From IMG/VR virus record IMGVR_UViG_3300017987_000396, positions 1 to 22,017 of that record: 22,017 nt of DNA; one strand, written 5' to 3'. This document shows, piece after piece, positions 1 through 7,195 of the stretch (position 1 is its first letter; every line of letters starts with the position of its first letter). Source of the stretch: a virus. The notes below the pieces were generated by a model. That model ran no database searches, was not told the origin of the DNA, and was given only the letters and a program-made list of their open reading frames with translations. The position numbers and the translations under genes are program-made.

Positions 1-1548
1 CTTCCACGCTGCTGCTCTCTTGGAGATCTCCCTCTCGTATTTCTGGCGACTGCCTCGCGGTGTGGCCAACCGAATACTCATATCCTCCTGCGACTCCTCC
101 TGTGGAGGGGCCTCCTCGGTCTGGTCAGGGGTTTCCTCAACCTCAGCCGTGCCTGGATCCGCCTCAGACTCCTGTTCTTCCGACTCCCGTGTTGGGATCC
201 TCAACTGTTTCAGCAACTTCAGTTGGTCAATCATGGACGTGAGAGGGTTCTCTGGCAGATTCCCCTTTTCGTACTCGACGATCATCTTCAGTACCTCGGT
301 CAACACATCCATGTTCTCTTGGCTCATGGCGCCTGGGACGATCCTGGCTGGTGGCGCCGTCGGACCGAAGTTCGCAAGCACCAATGGAGGAAGGATCTGC
401 TGGCTGATCTGCTCGAAGAGAATCTTCTGGAGGTTCAACGAGATCATGTCCGCCACACCTGACTGGACCTGGACCATGGCATATGCTCCGACACTCTTAC
501 CCTCGATCAAACGCTTCTCTGGCTGAAGGCAGGCTCTCATGATGAGAATGGACAGATGCTCCAGCACCTCCAAGAAAACAGCTTGCCTCATGTCGTCTTC
601 CAATAGGGAGATCTGCCACTTCTGCTCTTTCGTTTCCAGATCGATATCGAATGGCAAGACCACGACACCATGACCCCTGACAGTCTTGCAGGTGTCGAGC
701 ATGACATCGAGGTTGTCCTTAGACACCGCGTCGACACCCTGAGATGTTCCCTTGGGAGCTCTACCGATGATGGGCGGATCTCCCAAGCGCTCCAGGTACC
801 GCAACATGAACTGCATCGTGTTCACTTTTGCCCACCACGGATCGTAGCACTGCTCCAGCCTTCCCTCTCCTGAGTAGTCGCCCCATCGAACTCGTGGCAT
901 GGTAACTACCGCCCCCTTGTCGATGGTCTCACCACTCGGATCGATCTCAATTGTCACTTTCCCACATTTGAACCCTGCCAGCTCTCCCTTCTTGATGACA
1001 AACTCCGCTTTGGAAGGATCTACGTCGAACAACTCCTTGTACGTCACAGCATTCGACACTACCGTGATTTCTTCATCCTTCTCGCCCGTCCTGATCTCCA
1101 CGTCCTTCACAACGTAGACCTTCTCGAACGCCTGGAACCCATACGCGACTGCGTCAACGGCCGCTGAGATGAACGGAGCCCACACTGGTCTCAACGCTCC
1201 CTCCAGGAAAGCTGCAATATCCCCATCGCTGCACTCGATAGCCCACTCGCTTCCAGAGATCGGACCTGCCAACGCTTGCATAGCAAAGTTCACGTCAGGG
1301 TCCCGCATCATTTTCTTCTTGGTGTCGGGCTTGATATCGTTGTCATACGCCTCACCACCAAATTCCCCCATGAAGTCGGATCCTGTACCGATCCCCTTGA
1401 CCATTGACCCCTCTTTGATTTTCATTCCCGCCTTCTGGAGTTCCTTCGAGGCTGCTGCGAAATGCTCGTTTACTCTCCGACTGACTGTCGGGTCAAGGCC
1501 CTCAGTAAGATCTCGGGCCACTCGTTCTAACTGGAGGTCGCTCGACAT
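1..1548 (-). CDS. Portal protein, DUF935-like (partial, runs off left edge)
   Basis: An open frame of 516 codons starts at ATG 1548 and has no stop before the window edge, so the C-terminus is missing. The start has a GAGAGGAG ribosome site and overlaps the end of the terminase gene by 47 bases. Residues 81-105 (RDPDVNFAMQALAGPISGSEW) and the middle (PWWAK near 237, GDPPIIGRAPKGTSQG at 256-271) resemble portal proteins of the DUF935/Mu gp29-like class. Portals form the dodecameric ring through which DNA enters the head and to which terminase docks. Gene order HTH-terL-portal supports this. A highly acidic E/Q/P-rich stretch at about 455-489 separates the portal-like body from a basic tail that continues out of view. 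Family recognised by eye, not by search. Confidence 0.75.
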   Translation of the reverse strand, partial: MSSDLQLERVARDLTEGLDPTVSRRVNEHFAAASKELQKAGMKIKEGSMVKGIGTGSDFMGEFGGEAYDNDIKPDTKKKMMRDPDVNFAMQALAGPISGSEWAIECSDGDIAAFLEGALRPVWAPFISAAVDAVAYGFQAFEKVYVVKDVEIRTGEKDEEITVVSNAVTYKELFDVDPSKAEFVIKKGELAGFKCGKVTIEIDPSGETIDKGAVVTMPRVRWGDYSGEGRLEQCYDPWWAKVNTMQFMLRYLERLGDPPIIGRAPKGTSQGVDAVSKDNLDVMLDTCKTVRGHGVVVLPFDIDLETKEQKWQISLLEDDMRQAVFLEVLEHLSILIMRACLQPEKRLIEGKSVGAYAMVQVQSGVADMISLNLQKILFEQISQQILPPLVLANFGPTAPPARIVPGAMSQENMDVLTEVLKMIVEYEKGNLPENPLTSMIDQLKLLKQLRIPTRESEEQESEADPGTAEVEETPDQTEEAPPQEESQEDMSIRLATPRGSRQKYEREISKRAAAWK

Positions 1549-3103
1549 GGCTTTCTCCTCTCTGCGATTGGATCGGTGCAGGACCCATCGTTCTTGGTTC
1601 GCCCATCGCTACGACTTTACCCTGAGCAGGCTCGTACTTCAAGTGCTGGTCGGCCATGAACAGCGCCATGGCCATGTCATCATGGGCTGCTGCTCCGAAT
1701 TGATTCAGTTCGTGACACAGTTGATCGATTAGCTCTCTTGTCCTTTCTCCACGGTACGGGAAGATGTACTCCTTATTCTCCAATCGGACGCTTAGACCCG
1801 CTGTACGGCTCTTGAGCTGGACCTTATGAATGTAGCTCGTGTTGTGGGATCGAATGGGCAAGTCCAGCTCCTCCCTCGCATGGGCAGCATAGTAGTGTTG
1901 CACTCCTACAGTCTCGACAATGATGATATCGGGCTGGTGCTTCTCGTACTGATACTTGGCCGCGGACAGCCATCCTCTCGGTGTAAGTCCCCTCTGGCGC
2001 CAAACCTCGGCTATCTGGCGTTCATTCTCAGGAGTCAACCCGATGGTGGCACATGCGTAGTAATCCGAGTCCTTCCGACGTGCATCCTCTGGATTGTCGA
2101 TACCCGCTACATCCCAGGCCTGAACTACGTATTGAAGTCCAAGCTCCCTGGCTGGTCCCATTTCAAGATCGACCCCCTTCTCCCTGGCCCACTGTAGCCA
2201 GTTCTCAGGAACAGGTGCGTTCTCATCGGACATCGGCATGTTCCGCTTATCCCTGTCATACGCCGATCTGTTCTGTTTCATCAGCGCCTTGAGCCGTCTC
2301 GCTGGCCATAGCTCAGGCCACCTGGACTTGAACTGGCCATCCTCTTTGTAGTCGGCCCTCTCGTATTTCGTGGGGACGTAGAACTCGGGATGCTCGGTCT
2401 CTAGCTCGCCATAGAGGTCCCCAAAGTGCTTACGTGTTCCTACCATCAGGAAGGGCGTGTTGGCTTCTCGACATCCACCTAGAGTCTGCCAGAACCACTC
2501 CTTGACTTTGGCCCGACGCTCTGGTGTGCCCGTATTCTCCAGGGTCAGAATGTCATCGCAGATAATGACATCGGCTCGCATTCCAGTAACACCACTACCG
2601 ATACCGACGGCCTCCAGCGTGGCATCAACCAGACTGCGATTCTTCCTCTGTTGGATCGTGAACCTGGTATCGTTCCAAGGACGCCTGGACTGGAATCGTC
2701 CGAACTCTTGATGAAGCTTCGTGTTCATCTCCAGCTCGTTCCTCACGGCTGCTACCCTCGTCTGCGCCTGGCCCTTCGTATCAGACGCCAACTTGATGCG
2801 TATGTCGGGGTTCATACACATCAACCAGATCGGAAGGATGAACGAGAAGCATGTGGACTTCGCAAAGTCCTTGGGAGACTTCAACAGGAAATTCTGCCCC
2901 TCAGCAGCTATCTGCATCCATTCGTGGTGGAATGGTTTGGGAGGGACAGGAAGTTTCCATAGACCAAACTCGACCGCAAAGTTAATCGGATCGAGGAGCC
3001 GCTCCTGGGCCTTCGTCATCTGGAGTGCTATCTGCGTCAGGTACTCCTCCGACATCTGTACGTTCGGAGTCCTCAACAGATCGCTCGCCGGTATCCCTTG
3101 CAT
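1502..3103 (-). CDS. terL: Terminase large subunit (packaging ATPase-nuclease)
   Basis: This 533-residue protein is the motor that pumps DNA into the prohead and cuts the concatemer. Visible ATPase motifs are a Walker A variant SPKDFAKS at about 77-84, the coupling stretch GSGVTGMRAD at 169-178, Walker B VIICDD at 179-184 and VGTRKHFGDLYGEL near 221-234. The nuclease half shows acidic positions QAWDVAGID (about 328-336), IVETVG (about 396-401) and AHDDMAMALF (about 473-482). Length is normal for the family. I chose ATG 3103 behind GGAGAG. An in-frame TTG at 3109 and later ATGs are possible, because this start overlaps the upstream gene by 122 bases. Confidence 0.93.
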   Translation of the reverse strand: MQGIPASDLLRTPNVQMSEEYLTQIALQMTKAQERLLDPINFAVEFGLWKLPVPPKPFHHEWMQIAAEGQNFLLKSPKDFAKSTCFSFILPIWLMCMNPDIRIKLASDTKGQAQTRVAAVRNELEMNTKLHQEFGRFQSRRPWNDTRFTIQQRKNRSLVDATLEAVGIGSGVTGMRADVIICDDILTLENTGTPERRAKVKEWFWQTLGGCREANTPFLMVGTRKHFGDLYGELETEHPEFYVPTKYERADYKEDGQFKSRWPELWPARRLKALMKQNRSAYDRDKRNMPMSDENAPVPENWLQWAREKGVDLEMGPARELGLQYVVQAWDVAGIDNPEDARRKDSDYYACATIGLTPENERQIAEVWRQRGLTPRGWLSAAKYQYEKHQPDIIIVETVGVQHYYAAHAREELDLPIRSHNTSYIHKVQLKSRTAGLSVRLENKEYIFPYRGERTRELIDQLCHELNQFGAAAHDDMAMALFMADQHLKYEPAQGKVVAMGEPRTMGPAPIQSQRGESHVERPPVRTSGPRSY

Positions 3104-3587
3104 GTCCAAATCTCTCCATCAACATCTGCTTCGTAAACTGGACCACTTCAGGCAACTGCTCTCCACTGGCTGGAGTATCGGTCTCGAACGTGAACTTGCT
3201 CCTGCTGTGTCCCTCCATCGTTCCCGACCCTTGCCGTCTCATCTCGGCTGAGAAGTCCATCATGGCCTTGATAAGATCGATCTTTACTGGACTCGGTAGA
3301 TCGGACCAGTCCTGTTTCTTCAGGACATTCTCCTGGAGCCATTGAGCCAGGGACGCACCATCCACTACTGTCTCTCGCCATTTCAGCAGGGAAACGACTT
3401 CTCTCCAGTCCTCCGGCGTGAACTTCCCCTCGAGACCGTGGTTCATGTGACGTGAGAGGGTCTCCCTTGCCATTCCTACTGCTTTTGCTGCACGGGTGAT
3501 GTTCCCATGTCTTGAAAACTCGATCACCGCTCCTTGATACTCTGGAGGCCAGTCTCGGATCATCAGGCGGATCTTGTCATCATTCAA
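2982..3587 (-). CDS. terS: HTH protein, probable terminase small subunit
   Basis: The 201-residue product begins at TTG 3587, which overlaps the TGA of the upstream gene (TTGA), with GGGAGG 8 bases before it; no in-frame ATG sits near that site. Residues 28-48 (GNITRAAKAVGMARETLSRHM) form a typical helix-turn-helix like those of phage small terminases and Fis/resolvase-type domains. The C-terminal 40 residues are acidic and likely disordered. Position directly before terL, with overlap, is the main support for the small-terminase role, which is to bind the packaging site and load TerL. An unrelated DNA-binding regulator is the alternative. Confidence 0.65.
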   Translation of the reverse strand: MNDDKIRLMIRDWPPEYQGAVIEFSRHGNITRAAKAVGMARETLSRHMNHGLEGKFTPEDWREVVSLLKWRETVVDGASLAQWLQENVLKKQDWSDLPSPVKIDLIKAMMDFSAEMRRQGSGTMEGHSRSKFTFETDTPASGEQLPEVVQFTKQMLMERFGHARDTGERSVEDSERTDVGGVPDADSTPDDEGPGAAPRSD

Positions 3588-4024
3588 GGCTGATACCTCC
3601 CAATCTCATCTCCACAGATCGGACATGCCAGAACGCCATCGGGCAGCTCGCACCAGCATGACTCACAAATCAGGGAATCGCAAGTCGTACATGGTACGCG
3701 GTCCACTCCATCCTTGATCTTGTTCTCACAAGCATCGCACGTTGTGGCGTCATCTGGAGGGTCTTCGTGTAGGTCTGCAATCTGATCCTTGAGAGCCGCT
3801 ATCTCCTCACCCATGCTGTCGATCATCCCCTGCATCGACTCCTTGGAGATCTCATCTTTGTCTTGAACGACTGGCTCATAAAAGAATGTGTGACCAGATC
3901 GATGGAACAGCACGGCATCCCACTCGTTATCGACAACCTTCTCCAGATGGATCCAGATTTCATTGAGCGCATCCCACTGATCGAACCCCTCATCGATATG
4001 AAACAGTTTGCTCTCATTCTCCAT
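3584..4024 (-). CDS. RING-like zinc-finger protein
   Basis: The 146-residue protein has an N-terminal half with no recognised domain (FHIDEGFDQWDALNEIWIHL, then HRSGHTFFYEP), a short predicted coiled coil (about 65-85), and a C-terminal Cys-rich module: CDAC, then CTTC, ICESC and CPIC, eight cysteines in four pairs. Their order and the small loops resemble RING or treble-clef zinc fingers, which in eukaryotes often bind E2 enzymes and in prokaryotes are of mostly unknown role. It lies directly upstream of the terminase genes and overlaps both neighbours. Start is ATG 4024 with GGAGG about 9 bases upstream. Zinc binding is inferred from cysteine spacing; function unknown. Confidence 0.6.
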   Translation of the reverse strand: MENESKLFHIDEGFDQWDALNEIWIHLEKVVDNEWDAVLFHRSGHTFFYEPVVQDKDEISKESMQGMIDSMGEEIAALKDQIADLHEDPPDDATTCDACENKIKDGVDRVPCTTCDSLICESCWCELPDGVLACPICGDEIGRYQP

Positions 4025-4220
4025 ACTTCTTCACCTCCGCCTGTTCCCAGTACCAGCACGGTTTCTCCGACTCCCCTTCAAAGTCCCTGAGAATGTCCAT
4101 GTGTCCACAGTTCGCCGGCCATTCCTCGCTGACAGTTGGATCCCAGACGCCGAACTTGCATGACCTACAGTCTCCGCTCTGCCAGTTGTTCTCATGTCGC
4201 TTCCGTGTGTCCTTAGCCAT
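4014..4220 (-). CDS. Small Cys-rich protein, putative zinc binding
   Basis: This 68-residue protein starts at ATG 4220 behind GGGAGG. It carries CRSC at 18-21, NCGH near 38 and PCWYW near 54. The pattern C-x2-C ... C ... C followed by aromatics is common in small phage and bacterial proteins of unknown role that probably hold a metal or an iron-sulfur cluster. It overlaps the genes on both sides by about 8-11 bases, so it is almost certainly translated with them. No specific function can be assigned. Confidence 0.6.
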   Translation of the reverse strand: MAKDTRKRHENNWQSGDCRSCKFGVWDPTVSEEWPANCGHMDILRDFEGESEKPCWYWEQAEVKKYGE

Positions 4221-4611
4221 TCAGACCTCCCATCTCTCCAAGAGGATCTTCCCTCTCTCGCTGAAACTTCCTTGCCTGGGCAATCATCAGCTGCATTGCA
4301 TTCGGATACTGCATCTGCCCAACCTTCGGCTTGAAGATCGATGCGAACGCATACGTCATATCGTCCAGGCAATCCTCGCAGACCCACACCTGGACTCCAA
4401 GATTGGCCAGAGCCTGGATCCACGGCCTCGTGGTCCCCTGGCTGTGCGGAGTCAGTCCCATCCCACATCCAGCATCAACAGGAACATCCTCTCCTACTTG
4501 GGCCTGGCATATCTCGTTCCCGCAGACGTAGCACGCAGAGATCGAGTTCCCATTCCTCCACATCCGTCCACAGCCCTCACAGATCTTCATCGGGACGCAC
4601 CTACTCTTCAT
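4213..4611 (-). CDS. Cys-rich protein with several CxxC pairs
   Basis: The 132-residue product starts at ATG 4611 with GGAGG five bases upstream, overlapping the stop of the preceding gene. Cysteine pairs are CEGCGR (11-16), CYVCGNEIC (27-35) and CEDC (about 78-81), the last followed by a helical tail (MQLMIAQARKFQRERED). This looks like one or two zinc ribbons or treble clefs. It is one of several such genes between the HNH gene and the terminase genes. I do not recognise the family. Confidence 0.6.
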   Translation of the reverse strand: MKSRCVPMKICEGCGRMWRNGNSISACYVCGNEICQAQVGEDVPVDAGCGMGLTPHSQGTTRPWIQALANLGVQVWVCEDCLDDMTYAFASIFKPKVGQMQYPNAMQLMIAQARKFQREREDPLGEMGGLNG

Positions 4612-4882
4612 CGGATCCTCCAGTCCCTGGACATTCTCTCTCTTTCACGATCATCGACAGCATCTTCGAGAACTTGAAGGCGTGGTCGATGGGAAGCTCA
4701 CCGTAGACCTTGTTGGCGTTACCCGACTGCTCCCTGCTGAGGATCACCATCTTCCTCGGAATATCCCACCTCACCATGAAACCCTCGCAGTGGACTTGCA
4801 CACATTCCCTCGTCTGGCAAATTGTATCTGTCTTCTCTGGCACCATCGAATAGATACCAGTCTCAAGCATCCTGTATTCCAC
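4601..4882 (-). CDS. Hypothetical protein
   Basis: A 93-residue protein with GTG start at 4882, seven bases after GAAAGGAG; the frame is open further upstream but that part lies inside the HNH gene. It overlaps the HNH stop by 20 bases. The sequence contains CQTRECVQVHCEGF and a hydrophilic body; no domain is recognised. The stretch MVRWDIPRKMVILSREQS suggests beta strands. The C-terminal GTGGSDEE is acidic. Confidence 0.5.
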   Translation of the reverse strand: MEYRMLETGIYSMVPEKTDTICQTRECVQVHCEGFMVRWDIPRKMVILSREQSGNANKVYGELPIDHAFKFSKMLSMIVKERECPGTGGSDEE

Positions 4883-5162
4883 TCGCTCGCTCCTTTCGTC
4901 TTGCCGCTCTCCTGGGAGCATCATGTCTGTTATGGCACAACTGGCACAACGCTGCAAGGTTCAACAGTGAACACGCCTCTGGCCGATGGTCATACACATG
5001 GGCACAGGTCAGCACGACTTTACTCCCTGTTATCGGATGGGGCTTCCCGTTCTCCGCGCCACACCACTCGCACTTGTTCTTCGCCCGGTATTTCCGGACA
5101 AACAGGCTCCGCTTCTTCCAATCCTTCGGGTATCTTGCCTTGTCCTCTGGACGGATGGGCAT
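4863..5162 (-). CDS. HNH endonuclease
   Basis: The 99-residue protein has a basic N-terminus, CEWC at 31-34, TCAHVYDHRPEACSLLNLAALC at about 52-73 and CQLCHNRHD at 73-81. This is the HNH fold with two structural CxxC pairs, metal-binding histidines and the central Asn (N68). HNH nucleases of this size are often found beside terminase genes and, in HK97-type phages, stimulate terminase cutting; others are mobile homing enzymes. Here it lies five genes upstream of the small-terminase-like gene, so either role is possible. I chose ATG 5162 with GGAG six bases upstream; a GTG at 5174 is in frame. A strong hairpin lies in the gap upstream. Confidence 0.85.
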   Translation of the reverse strand: MPIRPEDKARYPKDWKKRSLFVRKYRAKNKCEWCGAENGKPHPITGSKVVLTCAHVYDHRPEACSLLNLAALCQLCHNRHDAPRRAARRKERASGIQDA

Positions 5163-5215
5163 GCCGCGCTCCACCTACCCCTTGACTCACGAGGCGGTTC
5201 GAGGTACTCATAAAG

Positions 5216-5258
5216 AGACCCCGGACCTAACACTAGGTTGGTATCAGGTCCGAGGTCC
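5216..5258 (-). other. Long stem-loop upstream of the HNH gene
   Basis: On the minus strand, 5258-5246 can pair with 5228-5216 to give a 13-bp stem with two G-T wobbles (core CGGACCT/AGGTCCG) and a 17-base loop. The loop region offers a small competing stem (ACCTA/TAGGT). Only CTTT follows, so it is a poor fit to an intrinsic terminator. It fills the 128-base gap between the 128-residue coiled-coil gene and the HNH gene and could be an attenuator, an RNA-processing site or a protein-binding site. Confidence 0.55.
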
Positions 5259-5290
5259 TAAATGACTCTTCGTGACTGGCTGTGACCGTC

Positions 5291-5677
5291 TTAGCCTTCA
5301 CGACCGCCGTTTCCTCCACGGTTTTCGGTCAACTCGCTGTCTTCCTCTTCATCATCCTCGTCTATGCGGATCTGAGCATCACCTGCCACCTTTGTCTCCA
5401 GAGAGACAGAGAGTTCGGCAAGCTCGTCCTTCAACAGCTTCTTCTCCTTTTCGAGGTCCTTGACTGCTTGCGGTGTAAGCTCGCGTATCTCCTTGGCCAC
5501 CTTCTTGAGCCGTCTACGGATGGTTCTCATCTTGACGGCATCACGAATCATCTCCTCATCTCGGATGCCTGGAGCTGTCAGTCCTTCGAGGACTTCAGAG
5601 ACAGCCGCATCGATCACCTCACGGAGTTTCTCAAGAGGTGAGTTCTTCCCTAGTTTTGGATTCCTTCCTTCAGTCAT
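5291..5677 (-). CDS. Hypothetical charged coiled-coil protein
   Basis: The 128-residue protein starts at ATG 5677, five bases after GAAAGGAG; an in-frame GTG at 5683 overlaps the ribosome site and is less likely. It is rich in Lys, Arg and Glu with long helices (EKLREVIDAAVSEVLEG; KDLEKEKKLLKDELAELSVSL), and ends in an acidic run IDEDDEEEDSE followed by NRGGNGGREG. This is typical of a coiled-coil oligomer with a disordered tail. It is the last gene before the 128-base gap containing the hairpin. Function not recognised. Confidence 0.55.
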   Translation of the reverse strand: MTEGRNPKLGKNSPLEKLREVIDAAVSEVLEGLTAPGIRDEEMIRDAVKMRTIRRRLKKVAKEIRELTPQAVKDLEKEKKLLKDELAELSVSLETKVAGDAQIRIDEDDEEEDSELTENRGGNGGREG

Positions 5678-5689
5678 CTTCACTCCTTT

Positions 5690-6139
5690 CTACGGACTCT
5701 GTAACGCTCGCATCATCTGTCTTCCCAGTTTTGCGGACAGATACTGCTGAAGCAATTCGTTCGAGGTCCCATCAGGCCAGATAAGGTTCATCCCCTTGGC
5801 CCTCTTGAACAGCGCCTTGAAGTCTTCCGTCTCCATGCCCATGCGCTTAGCCCAATCCGAATAGTCCAGCTTGACTCCATTCCATGCTGCTTCTGCAATC
5901 ATAGACTCTTCTGAACGCATCTTCTTGGTCTTGCTTCCGCTCTTGGGGGAGGTTTTCCGAGCAACTGGCATGGTCGGCCACATCAGGACTAGCTCCATGA
6001 GTTGAGGATCTCTCTCAAGAACGGGTGCACTTAGGGCGCCGCGCTTCTCACAACGGTTCTTCAGTTCCGCAACAGCTAGTTTCCACGCGCTGTCGTCGGG
6101 GGGCAGGTTCGGGAGGGTTTCCTGGCCACTCGCTTCCAT
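5690..6139 (-). CDS. Hypothetical protein
   Basis: The 149-residue protein starts at ATG 6139 after GAAAGGAG with five-base spacing. The first third is polar, followed by a basic patch (ARKTSPKSGSKTKKMRS near 60-76). The C-terminal half is helical and might be a small DNA-binding domain (LDYSDWAKRMGMETEDFKAL is compatible with a helix-turn-helix). No family is recognised. It sits 12 bases from each neighbour in one transcription unit. Confidence 0.5.
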   Translation of the reverse strand: MEASGQETLPNLPPDDSAWKLAVAELKNRCEKRGALSAPVLERDPQLMELVLMWPTMPVARKTSPKSGSKTKKMRSEESMIAEAAWNGVKLDYSDWAKRMGMETEDFKALFKRAKGMNLIWPDGTSNELLQQYLSAKLGRQMMRALQSP

Positions 6140-6151
6140 GACGGCTCCTTT

Positions 6152-6442
6152 CTACAGGAAGATCGAGATCACGATCCCAACAATGTCCTTGACCGCATCT
6201 CCCTGGATGACCAGACCGAACCCCGTATCGTTCTCCTGGAAGAACTCCAAGAGCCCTGCCTGAGTCTTGATGCACCACGCTCCACCAGTGAGACTAGCAC
6301 TCACCGCCAGGCTGAACTCGTTTTCCGAGACATACTCCTCGATGAACTCGATGCACTGTTCGGGCTTGCCCACGATCCCTGGACCATCACCCTTCAGTAT
6401 CTGGCCCAGTTCCTTCAGAAACTTCCTCGACTGCTGACTCAT
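6152..6442 (-). CDS. Hypothetical protein
   Basis: The 96-residue product starts at ATG 6442 with GGAGG eight bases before it, inside the 3' end of the ASCH gene (56-base overlap in another frame). The frame is open further upstream, but the ribosome site favours this start. The C-terminal half is hydrophobic beta-type (GFGLVIQGDAVKDIVGIVISIFL), perhaps a small domain core rather than a membrane helix because of charged residues within it. No recognised family. Confidence 0.45.
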   Translation of the reverse strand: MSQQSRKFLKELGQILKGDGPGIVGKPEQCIEFIEEYVSENEFSLAVSASLTGGAWCIKTQAGLLEFFQENDTGFGLVIQGDAVKDIVGIVISIFL

Positions 6443-6860
6443 CCGAATCACCTCCACTTTCTTCTTCCTTTGACAGTTCCACATCGAACAGACCCTGCTT
6501 CCCTGGACATACGACGGGAGGATCCCATCTCTGAGGGTCGGAAAGCACGAACATGAACGGCCCACTACACCAGCGGTTGGTCTTCCTCATGGTCAGGCCT
6601 TCGGGTGTGTTCATCTCGACACAGCCCTGAACTGTGACTTCACCGAGGATCGCTCCTGTGACGGGCTCGTAATCCTCTGCCCTTCGTACACCGAGGGCAT
6701 TCAAGATTTCTCCACGCTTGAGCGCGTTTTCATCGATGGTCTTCGGAGCATGAACCAGGAGAGGCCCCTTGTGGTTCGTGGACCACGTGCGGTTCTCCAC
6801 GTTCTTGACCCCAAGCATGATGAGGTCTGCCCATGGTTGTCGGATACTCAACGCTTTCAT
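6387..6860 (-). CDS. ASCH-domain protein
   Basis: The 157-residue product begins MKALSIRQPWADLI, the classic start of the ASCH fold, followed by GVKNVENRTW and KGPLLVHAP (about 17-38). ASCH domains are beta-barrels related to PUA that bind nucleic acid; some members are RNases or amidohydrolases of modified nucleosides, and phage copies are mostly uncharacterised. The ATG at 6860 has GGAAGGAG five bases upstream; the longer open frame upstream overlaps a small gene and is not used. The C-terminal 25 residues are very acidic. Domain assignment is firm; function is not. Confidence 0.82.
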   Translation of the reverse strand: MKALSIRQPWADLIMLGVKNVENRTWSTNHKGPLLVHAPKTIDENALKRGEILNALGVRRAEDYEPVTGAILGEVTVQGCVEMNTPEGLTMRKTNRWCSGPFMFVLSDPQRWDPPVVCPGKQGLFDVELSKEEESGGDSDESAVEEVSEGTGPDTEG

Positions 6861-6879
6861 CGGTACTCCTTCCGTTGGG

Positions 6880-7047
6880 CTACCCTTCGCGGGTGCCCTC
6901 TTGAGATGGCTTCTTCTTCCTCCGGCGGCCGCGGTATCCCTTGGACGCCTTTCCCTCCATGGCATCTTCCAGATCCATCAACTCCTTCTCGGACATGCCC
7001 GTGATCGCTTGGGCAGCTCGGCCCTTGATGACAAATGCCTTTCTCAT
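6880..7047 (-). CDS. Small basic protein (55 residues)
   Basis: This gene begins at ATG 7047 with CAGGAG six bases upstream and ends at TAG 6882-6880. The product starts MRKAFVIKGRAAQAI, has an acidic helix (MSEKELMDLEDAMEG) and then a very basic stretch (YRGRRRKKK), suggesting nucleic-acid binding. It is the first gene after a 158-base structured gap, and its ribosome site can be sequestered in a hairpin (see 7051-7098). No family is recognised. Confidence 0.6.
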   Translation of the reverse strand: MRKAFVIKGRAAQAITGMSEKELMDLEDAMEGKASKGYRGRRRKKKPSQEGTREG

Positions 7048-7050
7048 GAG

Positions 7051-7098
7051 GGTCTCCTGACGTGGAGACGGGCCTGAGAGCTTTTCTCAGGCCACGTC
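7051..7098 (-). promoter_or_regulatory. Alternative RNA structures over the 55-residue gene's ribosome site
   Basis: On the minus strand, GTCTCC (7069-7064) can pair with GGAGAC (7057-7052), hiding the GGAG ribosome site of the gene at 7047. A competing pairing joins GACGTGG (7098-7092) to CCACGTC (7065-7059), which would break that hairpin. Between them lies a perfect 9-bp hairpin, GGCCTGAGA/TCTCAGGCC (7093-7085 with 7079-7071). Mutually exclusive stems of this sort are typical of translational switches. Seen in sequence; function inferred. Confidence 0.5.
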
Positions 7099-7117
7099 GC
7101 CTTGACTGTGGTGTGAT

Positions 7118-7127
7118 GGGGGGGGGG
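7118..7127. repeat. Homopolymer G10 (C10 on minus strand)
   Basis: Ten consecutive G on the plus strand within the non-coding gap. Such runs are prone to polymerase slippage and to sequencing error. The length may vary between copies. Confidence 0.9.
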
Positions 7128-7128
7128 T

Positions 7129-7195
7129 GAGGGGCCCCGACTTGTAGATCGGCCTATGGCCGCTTCTGGAAACACAGAAAGGAGCGGGACCCCTC
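7129..7195 (-). ncRNA. Candidate antisense RNA or structured leader with anti-leader loop
   Basis: On the minus strand 7195-7186 pairs with 7138-7129 over 10 bp (one wobble), closing a 47-base loop. The loop contains, at 7185-7168, GCTCCTTTCTGTGTTTCC. This is the exact complement of GGAAACACAGAAAGGAGC, the leader and ribosome site shared in close form by eight genes of this window. A small CGGCC/GGCCG hairpin (7162-7150) follows. A TATAAT lies at 7211-7206, placing a start near 7199. No start codon follows the sense copy on the plus strand, so it is not a ribosome site there. Whether an RNA is made, and its 3' end, are unknown. Confidence 0.45.

Noticed and set aside
20-1117. Open frames on the plus strand (for example 20-526 and 899-1117)
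   Set aside because: They lie opposite the continuous 516-codon portal frame, lack convincing ribosome sites and resemble no known protein.
4863-5162. HNH gene as part of a group I intron or intein
   Set aside because: Neighbouring genes are intact and not split, and no intron core or intein splice motif is seen.
5216-5258. tRNA or standard terminator at the HNH upstream hairpin
   Set aside because: There is no cloverleaf, T-loop signature or CCA end, and the U-tract is too short and interrupted.
7168-7185. Sense-strand copy of the leader as a ribosome site for a plus-strand gene
   Set aside because: No ATG, GTG or TTG lies at a usable distance after it and no plus-strand coding frame follows.
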